Assembly (NCBI GenBank): GCA_019448385.1
Contig: JAGTXO010000059.1
Location: 124,001 to 188,000 of the forward strand
Direction of reading: 5' to 3'
DNA from: Diacronema lutheri
Lineage: Eukaryota; Haptophyta; Pavlovophyceae; Pavlovales; Pavlovaceae
DNA length: 64,000 nucleotides
Positions 49,792-61,300 of this stretch are shown piece by piece; positions within the stretch are counted from its first letter, which is position 1, and each line of letters starts with the position of its first letter. A model generated the notes under the pieces. It ran no database searches, was not told where the DNA came from, and saw only the letters and a list, made by a program, of their open reading frames with translations. The position numbers were made by a program, and so were the translations under genes.

Positions 49792-51439
49792 CCAAGATCG
49801 ACGCCGAGATCGTCGAGCCGCGCGCCGTCGAGCAGCGCGCCGTCGGGCAGCGCGAGCGGCCGTGCGCGGCCGCCGCCGCGTCGGCGTCGTCGTCGTCGGC
49901 GGCGGCGGCGGTCGCGAAGGACGAGACGCGGTTCCTGCGGCTCGGCGAGACAGACGGTGACGCGCGTGGGCTCGGCGCGGGCGACGAGGCGGGCGACGAG
50001 CCAGGCGAGACGAGGCCGTACCCGTGCCCGCCAAACGACAATCCGCCGAGGCCTGCGGCAAACCCCAACGCCGCGCCGCCCGCGCCGCCCGCGCCGGGGT
50101 GCACGACGCCGCCGCCGGCCGAGCGGAGGTGCGCAATCTCGGAGAGGAGCGCGCGGTTCCTCTCGCGCAGCGCGAGCACCTTCTTCGCCGCGTACGTGGC
50201 GGCGCAGAGGAAGAGGCCAATCACGGAGATGTACAAGATGAGGTCGGTTTGAGCGAGGTAACCATCGTATGCCGGGTTGGATTGCTCGGCGCCAAGAATA
50301 GCTTTTGCGGCGATGACAAAGATAGTTGCGAGGAGCGATGCGGTCAGCACGAGGAGCCAGAGCACGGAGGGCAGGTCCTTGATGAGCAGCACCGTCGTGA
50401 AGGCGAAGGCGAGCGGCAGCGCGACAGTGATCAGAAGGTACCTCCCGCCCCACGACATGGCGGTCAGCACGCCGAGCTGCGGGTAGAGCTCGGCGACGAG
50501 GGTGAAGTCGAGGTTGAAGAGCGCCGTCCACGCCATGTACTGCCGCCACTCGCGCACCCACCCGAGCTCATCGATCCGCACGCCGCGCAGCGCGAGCGCC
50601 TCTGCGCCCCGCGCGAAGAGCACCTCGACGAGCGACAGGAACTGGACCCAACTGACGAGGAGCTCGGCGGACGCGGAGAAGGGCATGCCGGGCGCGCAGC
50701 ACGATGCGCACGCGCCGTCGCCGCCCGCCGCGCCGCCCGCCGCGCCACCGCTGCCGCCGCCGCGCATCCCGCCGATCGCACCGGCGCCGTCGCCGAGCGA
50801 GCGCGCGCGGCTGAACGTGAGATCAAGGCCGCCGCCGCCAGTGGCGATCGCGTCGGCCGCGGCGCTTCCGCAGCCGCCCGCGCCGAATGGGGCGCCACCG
50901 TCCGTGCCGCTCTGCACGCCCGCGCCGCCCGCCGCGCCCGCCGCCATCAGCTCACGCGTGAGCGCGGCGTTCTGCGCGCCCGCCGTCGCCTGTTCAAGCA
51001 GCGCGTTCTGCGCGCCATGCGGCGGGCCCTTGGCCGCGCGCTCGCCCGCACGCGCACCCGCGTCGCGCCCGAGGCGGTCGCGCCGCTTGCGCTCGTTCGC
51101 GACGACGACGAGCGCGCGGATCTCGTCGGCGAGCGGGCCCATCTCCTGCGCGGCGCGGCGCCGGTTCGCGCGGGGCCACGCATGCGCGGCGCGGTTCGCG
51201 CGCGCGCGCGCGGAAGCGTCAGGCGCGTGCGCGCGCGAGGCGCGCGAGGCGCGCGCGCACCGCGCACCGCGCGCCGCGCGCGCCTGGCGCGTCGGCTTGC
51301 GGCCGTTGACGGCCTCGAAGCGCTCCTCGAAGCGACGAATGGTCGACGCAAGCGCGAGGCGGGCATCGTCGAGAGCGTACTGGTCGAGGCCGACGACAAA
51401 GTCGGCCGTGAGCTCGTACGGCTCGAACGCGAGCGGCAT
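45877..51439 (-). CDS. Large polytopic membrane protein with Cys-rich loop, 7 exons
   Basis: In coding order the exons are 51439-51284, 51145-49043, 48707-48210, 48017-47844, 47478-47419, 46700-46418 and 46115-45877, closing to 1170 aa. The N-terminus (IRRFEERFEAVNGRKPTRQ) has the FE--F---GRKPT helix motif also seen in FAM13/Sld2-type domains. Then come about ten transmembrane segments, e.g. YLLITVALPLAFAFTTVLLI, VLWLLVLTASLLATIFVIAA, LILYISVIGLFLCAATYAA, GVLLQKLLLVAVLVYVSDFP and VVFCFVCAAVILLGWF. An ectodomain-like loop, CAPGQWYPVASPTLSG ... CQPCPFYPRG, resembles ephrin-receptor-like (GCC2/GCC3) repeats. FEYRFRYYKIGVLLQKLLL resembles the juxtamembrane block of protist TRP-like polytopic proteins. 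A second Cys cluster (DNCCCMPREYKGARCDGC) lies near the C-terminus. A channel or receptor is plausible but unproven. Intron 1 appears to be GC-AG; the others are GT-AG. Confidence 0.78.
46769..46866 (-). repeat. (GT)n tracts in intron 5 of the polytopic gene
   Basis: Interrupted GT dinucleotide runs with GA spacers, reading (CA)n on the coding strand. Confidence 0.9.
46979..47400 (-). repeat. 32-bp minisatellite in intron 5 of the polytopic gene
   Basis: About 13 copies of GTGGGCGGGAAGGCAGGGCG followed by GGGCAGAGGCTA (or GGCCA), inside the intron 46701-47418. On the coding strand it is C/T-rich. Confidence 0.95.
47690..47835 (-). repeat. CGCGTAACAGC short repeats in intron 4 of the polytopic gene
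   Basis: About ten units of AGCCGCGTAAC and variants, with alternating AGCCGCACGCGCAGGC, inside the intron 47479-47843. Confidence 0.85.
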
Positions 51440-51563
51440 CGTGCGCGGACGTTGGCCGCCCGGCTCGGTGGCCGTGCGCTACCTAGAGAGGCCTTCAATG
51501 CCGTTTCGCCGTTTCCTATGATTTACTTACTGTATTCCACTGGCCAACGCTTCCCAAAATAAC
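51440..51563. promoter_or_regulatory. 124-bp divergent promoter
   Basis: It separates the starts of the polytopic gene (51439, -) and the next gene (51564, +). It is less GC-rich than the flanks (ATGATTTACTTACTGTATTC at 51519-51538), consistent with a core promoter. Confidence 0.4.
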
Positions 51564-53764
51564 ATGGCGCAGGTCGCCGATGGCAAGTGGGAGCTGACCA
51601 CGGACGTCGAGCCCGCGCCGCCTGCCGCACCCGCGGGAAGCGCGGATATCGCGCACGACACGGCGCCACGGCCAGATCGCCGCTCGACCGTCAGCAAGCC
51701 GCGCGCGCTCTTCAAGATGGCGGGCCACGCGACGCAGTTTGCGATGGCGCTCGTGAACGAGGGCGAGGGGACGGAGCAAACCTTCCTGCACGCCGTGCCG
51801 CAGTGGATCCGGTGCGCCGTGCAGCGGCGCGTGCGCACCCACTGCGCTTCGGCCGGGCGAGTTGGCCCGCGCGGCGCGCACGGCGGGCCGACCGTAGCCC
51901 TCGCCACCGTGCCGCAAGGCGCGCGCCAACCGCCACACGCGGCCGCTCTCCGCTGCGGCTTTCAGGGCGGTTTGCCCGCGCACCGCTCCGCGCACTCACC
52001 GCGCCCATCGCGGTCTTTTGCCATGCCACCCGCGGCTGGCGTGCACGCGCGCGCGCGCGCGCAGGTACGCGCGGATCCCCGGCATGCGTTACCGCCTCGT
52101 TTATAAGATAAAGCAGGTGCGCATGCCGCCTTCCTCGTTCCGCCGTTTCGTCATCTGCGTCTCCAACCCGCGCGCCGCATTGCGTTTGACCGCCGCACGC
52201 CTTGCCGCGGGCCCCGCCGCGCTATCAGCGCCTGACCCTGCGTCCCACCCCACGTGCCGGCGCAGGTGGCTGACCTCGGCTTTGCTAAGGGCGTCGCGTC
52301 CGGACTCCACGCGTACGGATTGCCCGGCGTGCCCGGCTGGGCGGACGAGATCGGCCCCGTCGCCATCCTGTACGCCGGGCGCGGCGTCACCGATGTAACC
52401 GACGGCGCGCTCGGCTGGTTCGTCTTCCGGAAGCTTCTGCCCTTCGACTCGCGACGCGCACAGGACGACTCGCCGCTTCTCCTCGGCGCCGAGCCGCACG
52501 TGCGGCGCACACGCCGCGAGGTGAGCTCGTTGGGCCGCACGACCACCGCCACGCTGGCCGTCGCGGGGCGCGCGCAGGGCGCGGCCGCGGGCGCGCGCGC
52601 CGCCGGCAAGAGCGGCGTGGGCGGCGCGGGCGGCGCAGTGGGCGGCGCGGTCGGCGCGGGCGGCGCGGTCGGCGCGGGCGGCAAGTGCACCGTGCTGCTC
52701 GCCAACGGTGGAGGCGAAGAGCGCGTGCCGCTGCGCTCGCTCGGCGCACGCGAGCGTTACCGACTTTGGCTTGCGTGGTCGCACCCGGCTGAGCCACGCA
52801 ACGCGCTCGTCGCCGACTTCCGCACGGTGCGCGCCTGCGCGCACGGCGTGCGCGGCGCCTGCGCGCGCGGCGCGCGGCGCGCGCGCGTGTGCGCCGCGTC
52901 CGTGCTGGTTCTGCTCTGTGCGCGCGCCATCGTGCGGGTGCGGCGCGTGGCCTGCGCCAGCCGCCATTGTCCTCCCGGACTTTCCTCCCCCTTCCACCAC
53001 CGGACCCCCTTCCGGACCCTCGTGCGCTCAGCGCGCAGCCTCGGCGCTTGGCCCCACTGCGCGGCAAGGGAGGGTGCGCTCACCACCCGCACCGTGGCGC
53101 GAAGAGCGAATGGGGAGGGGGTGTGGTTTCTTTTATCGTGAAAATAGATTGTGCGCGTCGCTTTTGAAACCCGCGTCCGGCCCTGCGCCGTTCCCGCCCA
53201 ACGCCGCGCTCCCAACGCGCAGACACGCGGCCTCGACCGCCCGCTCTCGTCGCTGCACCACGCGGCGACGCGCGCGCTGCACGCCTTCCTCGGCCTCGAC
53301 CCAATCTCGGACACGTGGGCCATGCAGCCGTTTCAGCAGGTCTGCGCGTGCAGCGCGCGGTGCGGTGCGGTGCCACGCGTGGGTGGAGTGGTTGCGCGCC
53401 TGCGCTGTCCGTGGGCCGCGACGTAAAAAGCGGCCGCAACGCCCTCCCTCCCGTTCCCGACCCAAACACCTCTTCCCCCACCCCTTTCCTTTCTCCTGCC
53501 CCACCCCCACCCCTTGCACCCCGCGACGGGCAGATTGACCCAGCGTACTACGCGCAGCTCACGCAGCGCGCGCGCGCGCTGCTGGCCGAGCGGCACACCG
53601 TGAAGAAGCTGCAGCTGCGGCTCGAGCGCGGCGCGGCGGCTGCGCTCGCGCTCGGCGGAGGGGGCGCGGCTGATCTGGGCGTGCGCGGTACATTGACGGA
53701 GGTTGGCGAGGACGCGCCGGGAGCGGAGGCGGGTGGCGCGCCCAGCTTCGTGCAGCGCGTGTGA
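51564..53764 (+). CDS. Protein of unknown function, 5 exons
   Basis: Exons 51564-51811, 52065-52116, 52266-52826, 53223-53339 and 53534-53764 give 402 aa. Natural-looking parts: MAQVADGKWELTTDVEPAPP, LFKMAGHATQFAMALVNEGE, YARIPGMRYRLVYKIKQ, VADLGFAKGVASGLHAYGLP, EIGPVAILYAGRGVTDVTDG, ALGWFVFRKLLPFDSRRAQD, RPLSSLHHAATRALHAFLGL, DPISDTWAMQPFQQ and DPAYYAQLTQRARALLAERH. A Gly-Ala repeat spoils the middle. No signal peptide or transmembrane helix is obvious. No family is recognised. Phases close through all four introns (donors GTGCGC, GTGCGC, GTGCGC, GTCTGC), which supports a real gene. Confidence 0.72.
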
Positions 53765-53876
53765 GGGCGCGGCTCTGTGGCAGCTCCACAGTCCAGACTG
53801 ACTGAGCCGCTAGCGTGTCTGACCCACTTGACTGACCATATTCTTCCTTTTGACATACTTTTCCGCGTCGCGCACG

Positions 53877-54734
53877 ATGTCGCTCGTGCCGGTCAACCCG
53901 AAGCCCTACCTCAACGACCTCACGGGCAAGCCGGTCGTGTGCAGGCTCAAGTGGGGAATGGAGTACAAGGGTGCGCGCGCCGTGGTGGCGCCACACGACT
54001 CCCGCCGTGCCGTCCTGAGCCGCTGCTCCGCGCGCGGTCCGGGGCGCGCGCCCCGCTCGCGGCTCACACGCCTTCGGCCCATCCGCGCGCGCATGCGCAG
54101 GCTACCTCGTGTCGGCGGACTCGTACATGAACCTGCAGGTTGGCCACCTCGCGCGCAGATGCCCGCGCTCCCGCGATTCGCGTCTCGGCCAGGCTGCGCT
54201 CGCCTTCGCGTGCGCGCGGCTCTCTGTGCTGGCCGCGCCGCAGTGCATCCGTGCGCGCGCTCGCCCACGCTCGCACGCCCCGCTCCCTCCGCCACCCCTC
54301 GCGTGCGCCCCTCGGCACCGCAGCTCGCGAGCACGGAGGAGTGGATCGACGGGCAGTTCTCCGGAAACCTCGGCGAGGTCCTCATCAGGAAAGAGCGCCC
54401 ACGCGCGCCGCGCGAGCGGAGCCGTCGCCTGCGCCGGTGCCCGCGCGCGCGCCGGCGCACGCGCGCGCCCGACACGGAGCCGGCGTTGCTCTGCGGCGCG
54501 TCAAGATGCACATCCGTGCGAGCATGGCCGCCCGCCATGCCGGCCGCATGCGCTCGAGCCGGCTCCGTCAATTGCGACCGCTTTGGCGCAGTGTTGCGCG
54601 TGCCGCGTGCACCACCAGACGCGTTGCGCGCGCGCGCGCGCGCCTTGTCCGTCGCGCGCTCGGTGAGCAGGTGTAACAACGTGCTCTACTTGCGCGGCGT
54701 GCCCGAGGAGGAGGAGGAGGGCGGGGCGAGTTGA
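53877..54734 (+). CDS. SNRPF: Sm-F, small nuclear ribonucleoprotein F
   Basis: Exons 53877-53970, 54101-54138, 54324-54388 and 54671-54734 give 86 aa, the same length as animal Sm-[41 protein letters not shown] and [14 protein letters not shown] form the Sm1 motif. [20 protein letters not shown] is the Sm2 motif with the RNA-contacting RCNN, followed by the acidic tail EEEEEGGAS. Sm-F is part of the heptameric ring on U1, U2, U4 and U5 snRNAs. Introns 1 and 2 start GTGCGC and GTTGGC. To restore the invariant LIRCNNVLY, intron 3 must run from GAAAGA at 54389 to GAGCAG at 54670, a non-canonical GA-AG intron or a sequence error. Confidence 0.96.
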   Translation: MSLVPVNPKPYLNDLTGKPVVCRLKWGMEYKGARAVVAPHDSRRAVLSRCSARGPGRAPRSRLTRLRPIRARMRRLPRVGGLVHEPAGWPPRAQMPALPRFASRPGCARLRVRAALCAGRAAVHPCARSPTLARPAPSATPRVRPSAPQLASTEEWIDGQFSGNLGEVLIRKERPRAPRERSRRLRRCPRARRRTRAPDTEPALLCGASRCTSVRAWPPAMPAACARAGSVNCDRFGAVLRVPRAPPDALRARARALSVARSVSRCNNVLYLRGVPEEEEEGGAS

Positions 54735-54994
54735 GAGTGGGGCGCACTCAGTGCGCTGAGTCACCGTGAGTCTGTGACTGAACACGTCTGCGGGTCGCGA
54801 CGGAGCGCCGCTTGCCCGTCTCGGCACGCGGCTCCGCCTGGCGCTCCACGCTGTGTCTCGCGCGAGTGACCCTGTGCGCGCGAGTGTCTGCCACGGACAA
54901 TGCCGCGCCGCGCCACCTCTGATGACTGATGCCACAGACTTGAGTCAGCACAAGCCAGCGCGCGCCCACTGAAAACGCTTCCGCCTCAAGATCC

Positions 54995-56532
54995 ATGCCC
55001 ACGGCCATGGGGCAAGAGCGCCCCGCCCAGCCATCGACGTCGGTGCACCTGGCGCTCCGGCGCGCGCAGCTGTGCGGCCGTTCGCCCGTGTGGCGAGGTG
55101 GTTCGCCCGCGCGCCTGCCGCTGCAGCTGATCGCCAACCTCGACCGTGGCGCCGGCCGGATCGCGTCTATACTCGCCGTGATTGACGCCGAGGTCGCGCT
55201 CCTCGGCGCCCGTGGCGGCACGGACGCGCAGCTGGGCCCGCTGCTGCGCGCGCTGCTCGACGCGCTTGCGCGCTTCGGTCTCGTGGGCGAGCAGCTCACG
55301 CCCGCCGAACTTCAACGCCGCCATTCGCTCTTCCTGGCGATCGGCGGCGGGCGCGTGCTCGCGCGGCTTCTCACGATTCCGTTCGCGCACCTGGACGACG
55401 ACGACGGCGGCGGCGGCGGTGGCGGCGGCGGCAGTGGTGGTCTCGGCGGCGGCGTTGATGGCGGCCGTGGCGCCGGCGCACGCTTCGGCGCTGCTGCTCT
55501 CGCCGTCGTGCACGCCGCGACCGTGCCCGACGCGGCGCGCCCGCCGCCACCGCCGCCTTTGGCCGCCGACACGCGCGCAACCGGCGCTGCGCGCGCTCCC
55601 GCCGTCGGCCCGTCGCGCGCGGGCGCGGGCGTAGGTGCAGATGCGACGGCGGGCGCTGGGCGCGCGAGCCGCGCGCGCTCCTACGCGCTGACGGCGGTGG
55701 TCTCATATGCCACGATTCACGATGCGCTGCACGTGCTCATCGACGTGGCGTGCACGAGCGCAGCGCACGCCGACGTGCTCGCCGAGACGCGCGGGCTCCT
55801 GCCGGCGGTCTTCTCGCTCTTCGACGCGGCGCCGCTTGCCGATTCGGTGCTCACGCTCACGCAGGTGCGCGCGCGCGCGCTGTGCTCGCCGCGCGCCGCG
55901 CGCTGCGCGCCGCGCGCCGCGTTAAGCATGGCTGCGGAGGGCGAGGGGGGCGGAGGGCGATGGGGGCGGAGGGCGAGGGGGGCGGAGGGCGAGGGGGGCG
56001 GAGGGCGAGGGGGGCGGAGGGCGAGGGGGGCGGAGGGCGAGGGGGGCGGAGGGCGAGGGGGGCGGAGGGCGAGGGGGGCGGAGGGCGAGGGGGGCGGAGG
56101 GCGAGGGGGCGGAGGGCGAGGGGGGCGGAGGGCGAGGGGGGCGGAGGGCGAGGGGGGCGGAGGGCGAGGGGGGCGGAGGGCGAGGGGGGCGGAGAGCGAG
56201 GGGGGGCGGAGGGCGAGGGGGCGGAGGGCGAGGGGGGCGGAGGGCGAGGGGGGCGGAGGGCGATGGGGGCGGGGGCGAGGGGGGCGGAGGGCGATGGGGG
56301 CGGAGGGCGAGGGGGGGCGGAGGGCGAGGGGGGGCGGAGGGCGAGGGGGGGGCGGAGGGCGAGGGGGGGGGGCGGAGGGCGAGGGGGGCGGAGGGCGATG
56401 GGGGCGGAGGGCGAGGGGGGGCGGAGGGCGAGGGGGGGGGAGGGCGGGCTGCCGTGTGAGCGCGCGCGCGTGGATCCCGAGCGCCGGCTCGCGACGCGAC
56501 GCGACGCCACACCGCCCGCGCGCTCAACGCTT

Positions 56533-56567
<35 letters not shown>

Positions 56568-57787
56568 CCCGCCCGCTCACCCGCCCGCCCCGCCCGCCCG
56601 CCCGCGCGTCACCTGCAGGAGCTGCTTGCCGCCGGCCGGACGATCTTGCCGCTTTCGTCGGTTCCGTGCCTTCCGCGCCTCGTCCGCGAGCTGCCGCCGC
56701 GCGGCCTCGCGCTACTTGGCCGCGCGCTCGCCGTATTGCTCTCGCGCACCGCCGAGCGGTCGGTGGACAGCGGCGCGGTCGGCGGCGCGGTCGGGCCGGG
56801 CGGCGCGGCGTCGCCTCCGCCGGACTGCACGCCACCGGACTTGTGCACGTCGTGCCGGAACAGCGCGACGCTCTGCGCGCTGTGCGAGCTGCTCCCGCGC
56901 GTCGTCGCCCTCATCGAGCGCGAACGACCGCTGCCCGGACTTGTCCTGCACGCGCCCCGGTTTCCCGCCGAATCGCTGCGCGACCTCGCCGTCTTTCTCG
57001 CGCGCGCCGCCGGGCCCGATGGCGGCGGCGGTGGCGTCGTGCTCGCCGGTGGTGGCGAGCTCGGCGCGCCGCCCGGCGGTGGCGGCGGCGGTGGCGGGTT
57101 GGCGGGCGGTGTCGCGGCTTTTGCGCGCGCCGGGCTGGGCGCGGGCGCGGCGGGCGCGGGCGCGGCGGGCGCGGGCGCGGCGGGCGCGGGCGCGGCGGGC
57201 GCGGGCGCGGCGGGCGCGGGCGCGGCGGGCGCGGGCGCGGCGGGCGCGGGCGCGGCGCGCGTTGCCGACGCCGGCGCGTGGCGCGCGCCGCGTGCGCTGC
57301 CGCCGGCGGGCGCGCGAGGCGACACCGGCGGGCGCGCCGCCGGCGCTGGCGCGGACGAGGGCCCGTCGGTCGCGGAGCGCGTGGCGGCGGGCGCGCCGGC
57401 CACCGCCGAGGCGGGCGCGAGCTCCGCGGTGTCTCTCGCGCGCGCGCTCTCGCAGATGACGGCGCAGGCGACCGCCACCACAGGCGAGGCGCCGCCCGAG
57501 CGCGCGCTCGCCGCGCGAGCCGCGGCGTCCGCCGTGGCGGCGGGGCGGCGGACGCGCAGCCCATCGCCGACGGCGGGCGGCGCGGCGGCGCGCGGCGCGG
57601 CGATGTCGACGTGGCGGCTGGCGGCGCCGCGTGGAGGCAACGCGGGCGCGGCCGAGCGCGAGAACGCGCCAATCGCGCGCGCTGGCGTGGGTGGCGCGCG
57701 CGCTGGCGGTGGCGCGGCTGGGCCGGGCGAGGGTGCGGCGGCAGCGGCGGTCGCGCAGCGCGGCGACGCGGAGGCAACGGCCGCGCA

Positions 57788-57822
<35 letters not shown>

Positions 57823-58284
57823 CGAGCCCGCGCGGCGTCGGCGGCGGCGGTGGCGTCGTGGTCGTTGTCGGCACGGAGGCCGTGCGCGCGCGCGCGCTCG
57901 CCGTGCGCACGCACGCGCTCGTGACGGCCGCGACGACCATGGCCGCAGGCGCGCACGCGGCGAGCGCCGAGCGTGCGCTCGGCCCGCGGCCTTTGGACCC
58001 GTGGGCGCAGCTCGCGGCGGACAACGCGGCGGCCGCCGAGGCGCGCGGCCGCGCGGCCGCGCGACCGCGCGACCGCGCGGCGGCCGCCGCGTCGGCGGCA
58101 GCTTCGGACGAGAGCGTGGTCAACGATGGCGGCGTGTCCGCGGATGCGTTGAGCGGCGAGCAGGGCGCCGCGGCGCGCGCCGGCGCGCCGGCGGTGCCCG
58201 CGCCGACCGCCGCGCTCGCCGCCGCGCGTGGCAACGATGGCGGCGGTGGTGCGCGGGGGCGCGAGGCGCCTGCGCACGCCGCGC

Positions 58285-58315
<31 letters not shown>

Positions 58316-61300
58316 GCCTCTTCTGCCGGCAGCGGGAGGCTCAGCGACGCTCGGGTCACTACCAAGCGCGAAAACGCTAGAGAACAGTCTATGGGCGACG
58401 CTGCGATCCGACCTTCTGTGCGCGCGCGCTCCCGCGAAGTGCTGCGCTGCGCTCGCCTTCCGTTTGCTCCAGCCCGGCCCCTTCCCGCGACATGCTGCGC
58501 GGTGCTCGCCTTCCGTTTGCTCCAGCCCGGCCCCTTCCCGCGAAAAGCTGCGCGGTGCTCGCCTGCCTCACAGACCACGCGCGCGCATGGCCGCGCGTTG
58601 CGCGCATCGCTGCCGCTCGGCCGCCCGTGTAGGTACGTCGCGTGGGCGTTAATGGGCGGGAAAACAAAGGCCGCCGCTCAGGCGCAGCTGTTGCGCGCAG
58701 GGCTGCCGAGGGTGGCGGCGGCAGTTTTTGAGCGGCTTGACTGGGTGGAGCCGGCCAATGAGGCGACGGGGGGCCGCGGCGGTGCACGTGGCGGTGGGGC
58801 CGACGGCGATGGAGAGTCGGACGACGGCGACGGCGACGGCGACGGCGATGTCGACGGTGACGGTGACGTCGATGGTGACGGTGACGGTGACGGTGACGAT
58901 GACGATGACAGTGACGGTGAGGGCGACAGCGCCGCCGCCAGTGACAGCAGCGACACCGACGCGTTCGGCCATGGCGAACGGCCATTTGCCGTTGCGCCCG
59001 CGTCCGCTGCGTTCTCTGCGGCGCGGCGTGCGACCGCCGGCGCCGCTGGCGCCACCGACGCCGCCGACGCCGGCACGCGCGGCGTGGACGCGCGCACCGA
59101 CCGCACTCGGGGCGGGGGCGCGCACATCGACCGCGTGGGCGGTGAGGCGCACGGCGAGGCGCACGGCGAGGCGCGCGGCGAGGCGGACGGCGTGGCGCAC
59201 GGCGAGGCGCACGGCGCGGCGGACGAGGAGGCGGACGGCGAGGCGGACGGCGAGGCGCACGGCATGGGGTGCGCTTGCAACGCGCTGTCGTCTCTACAGA
59301 TCCAACTGCTGCGCACACTGCAGGCGCTATGCGAGAAAGATGGCATGGGGTGCGCGCGCTCGCACGGATGGCATTGCAACGCATCGCAAGGATGTGCGGC
59401 GGCGGGAGCCCCCGTCAGCCATCGCAAGGATGGCATGGGGTGCGGCGGCGGGAGCCCCCGTCAGCCATCGCAAGGATGGCATGGGGTGCGGCGGCGGGAG
59501 CCCCCGTCAGCCATCGCAAGGATGGCATGGGGTGCGGCGGCGGGAGCCCCCGTCAGCCATCGCAAGGATGGCATGGGGTGCGGCGGCAAGAGCCCCCGTC
59601 AGCCATCGCAAGGATGGCATGGGGTGCGGCGGCGGGAGCCCCCGTCAGCCATCGCAAGGATGGCATGGGGTGCGGCGGCGGGAGCCCCCGTCAGCCATCG
59701 CAACGCATCACACCGCGCCGCCTCGTCGCCGCGACGGCCCCCGGTGCCGCCATCGCCCGGCGCCGCGGTGGTGGCGCGCCGGTCGACGCGCTGCTCCGCG
59801 CCCGCCCGTGGCATTGGCTGCCCTCCCGCTGCACGGGCAATGCGCCCTGCATTTCACTGCACCGCTGAGCCGCTTGGCTGCCCACCCGTGGCATTGGCTG
59901 CCCTCCAATCGGAGGATGTAGCTGACCCGCTTGCCTGCACGCTTGCCCGCCCGCTCGCCCGCCCGCCCGCCTGCCCGCCCGCCCGCCCGCCGCATGCCGC
60001 GCCTCCGCCAGCTACACGGCCCATCGCTGCCTCCTCTCCGCCACCGAGCAGCGCGCCGTGTACGGCGAGGCACTCTGCCTCGAACGGCGCGCGCGCGGGC
60101 CCGACTCCCTGGACACGGCGTACGCCGGCGCGTTGGACGCCAGCGTGCCCGTGCTGCGCGGTGGCGAACACGGCCGCGGTGACGGCGGGGCGGCGGACGG
60201 CGGTGACGGCGGGGCCGCGGATGGCGGTGGCGGCGGTGACGGCGGGGTCGCGGATGGCGGTGGCGGCGGTGACGGCGGGGCCGCGGATGGCGGTGGCGGC
60301 GGCGCGGCGGGCGGCGATGGCGGCGGCGATTGCCGCGGCGAGCGCGAAGGCGAGCGCGAAGGCGAGCGCGAAGACGACGACAGGAAGGAAGACGTTGGCT
60401 TGCTCGTGCGGATCGTGCGCCTGCTCATCGCACAAAGCCCAAACTCGCCGTGCGTGACGCGCCGCCCGCGCGGCTCTGCACCGCGCCGCGTCACGCCGTG
60501 ACCTTGTCTCGCTGTGACCGCGCCCCACTGTCCCATCGCCGCACAGTGGGACAGTGTCCCACTTCCCCACTTTGCGCCGCGGTTGCGCCTTTTGGCCGGC
60601 CTCCGCGCGGACGGCTGCCAGCGCCGCGGCCGTGCCGACCCGCCGCGCCGCTCCGCGCACGCGCACTCATATGAACACACGTGCGCGTGCGCCCCCCCCC
60701 CCCCCCCCCCTTCCCCCCGCGGCGCCCCGCCCCTTCCCCCCCCCCCCCCCCCCCTCCCCCCCTTGCGCGCCCACAATGTGTACATGTTTTTGGTTCGGCC
60801 GCCATGCGACCAACCCTGTCTGCCCCTTTCTCCCTCCCGCGCCAGCTATCGCTATTGGCTCGCTGGCTGCGTGCACAAGTGGCTCCAGGCCACGTCGCCG
60901 CCTGAGCAGGCCTTTGTCGCCGCCATCCCGGGCTTCCTTCCCGCTCTCGTGCGTATGGTCGCACACTCGAGCGCTGACTGTTACACCATGCGCCAGGTGT
61001 GCCCAGGGGCGCTAAATGCCCGCCTTACCCCTGCTCTCCTTGTCCTGCCCCACCCCACTCCACCCTCTCCCCCCCTATACACCCGCCCCTGCCCATGCAC
61101 TGCCCCCGGCGCATTTCGCGAACTACATAAAGGGCAACGGCGGGGGCAAGGCGAGCTTGGCAAGCTCAACCGCCCAACCGCCCAACCGCCCAACCGCCCA
61201 GGTGCAATTCGACCTCCTCGGCGAGCTCGTCAAGTTCTCGCCCGCGCTCCTCGCGGCCGTCGAGGCCGAGGCCGCGCGCCAGCGGCTGCGCCGCCGCTTC

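Noticed and set aside
55182-58277. Very Arg-rich, protamine-like frames on both strands over TRPC4AP
   Set aside because: They are frame shadows of Ala/Gly-rich coding DNA at extreme GC, with no homology and no coherent boundaries.
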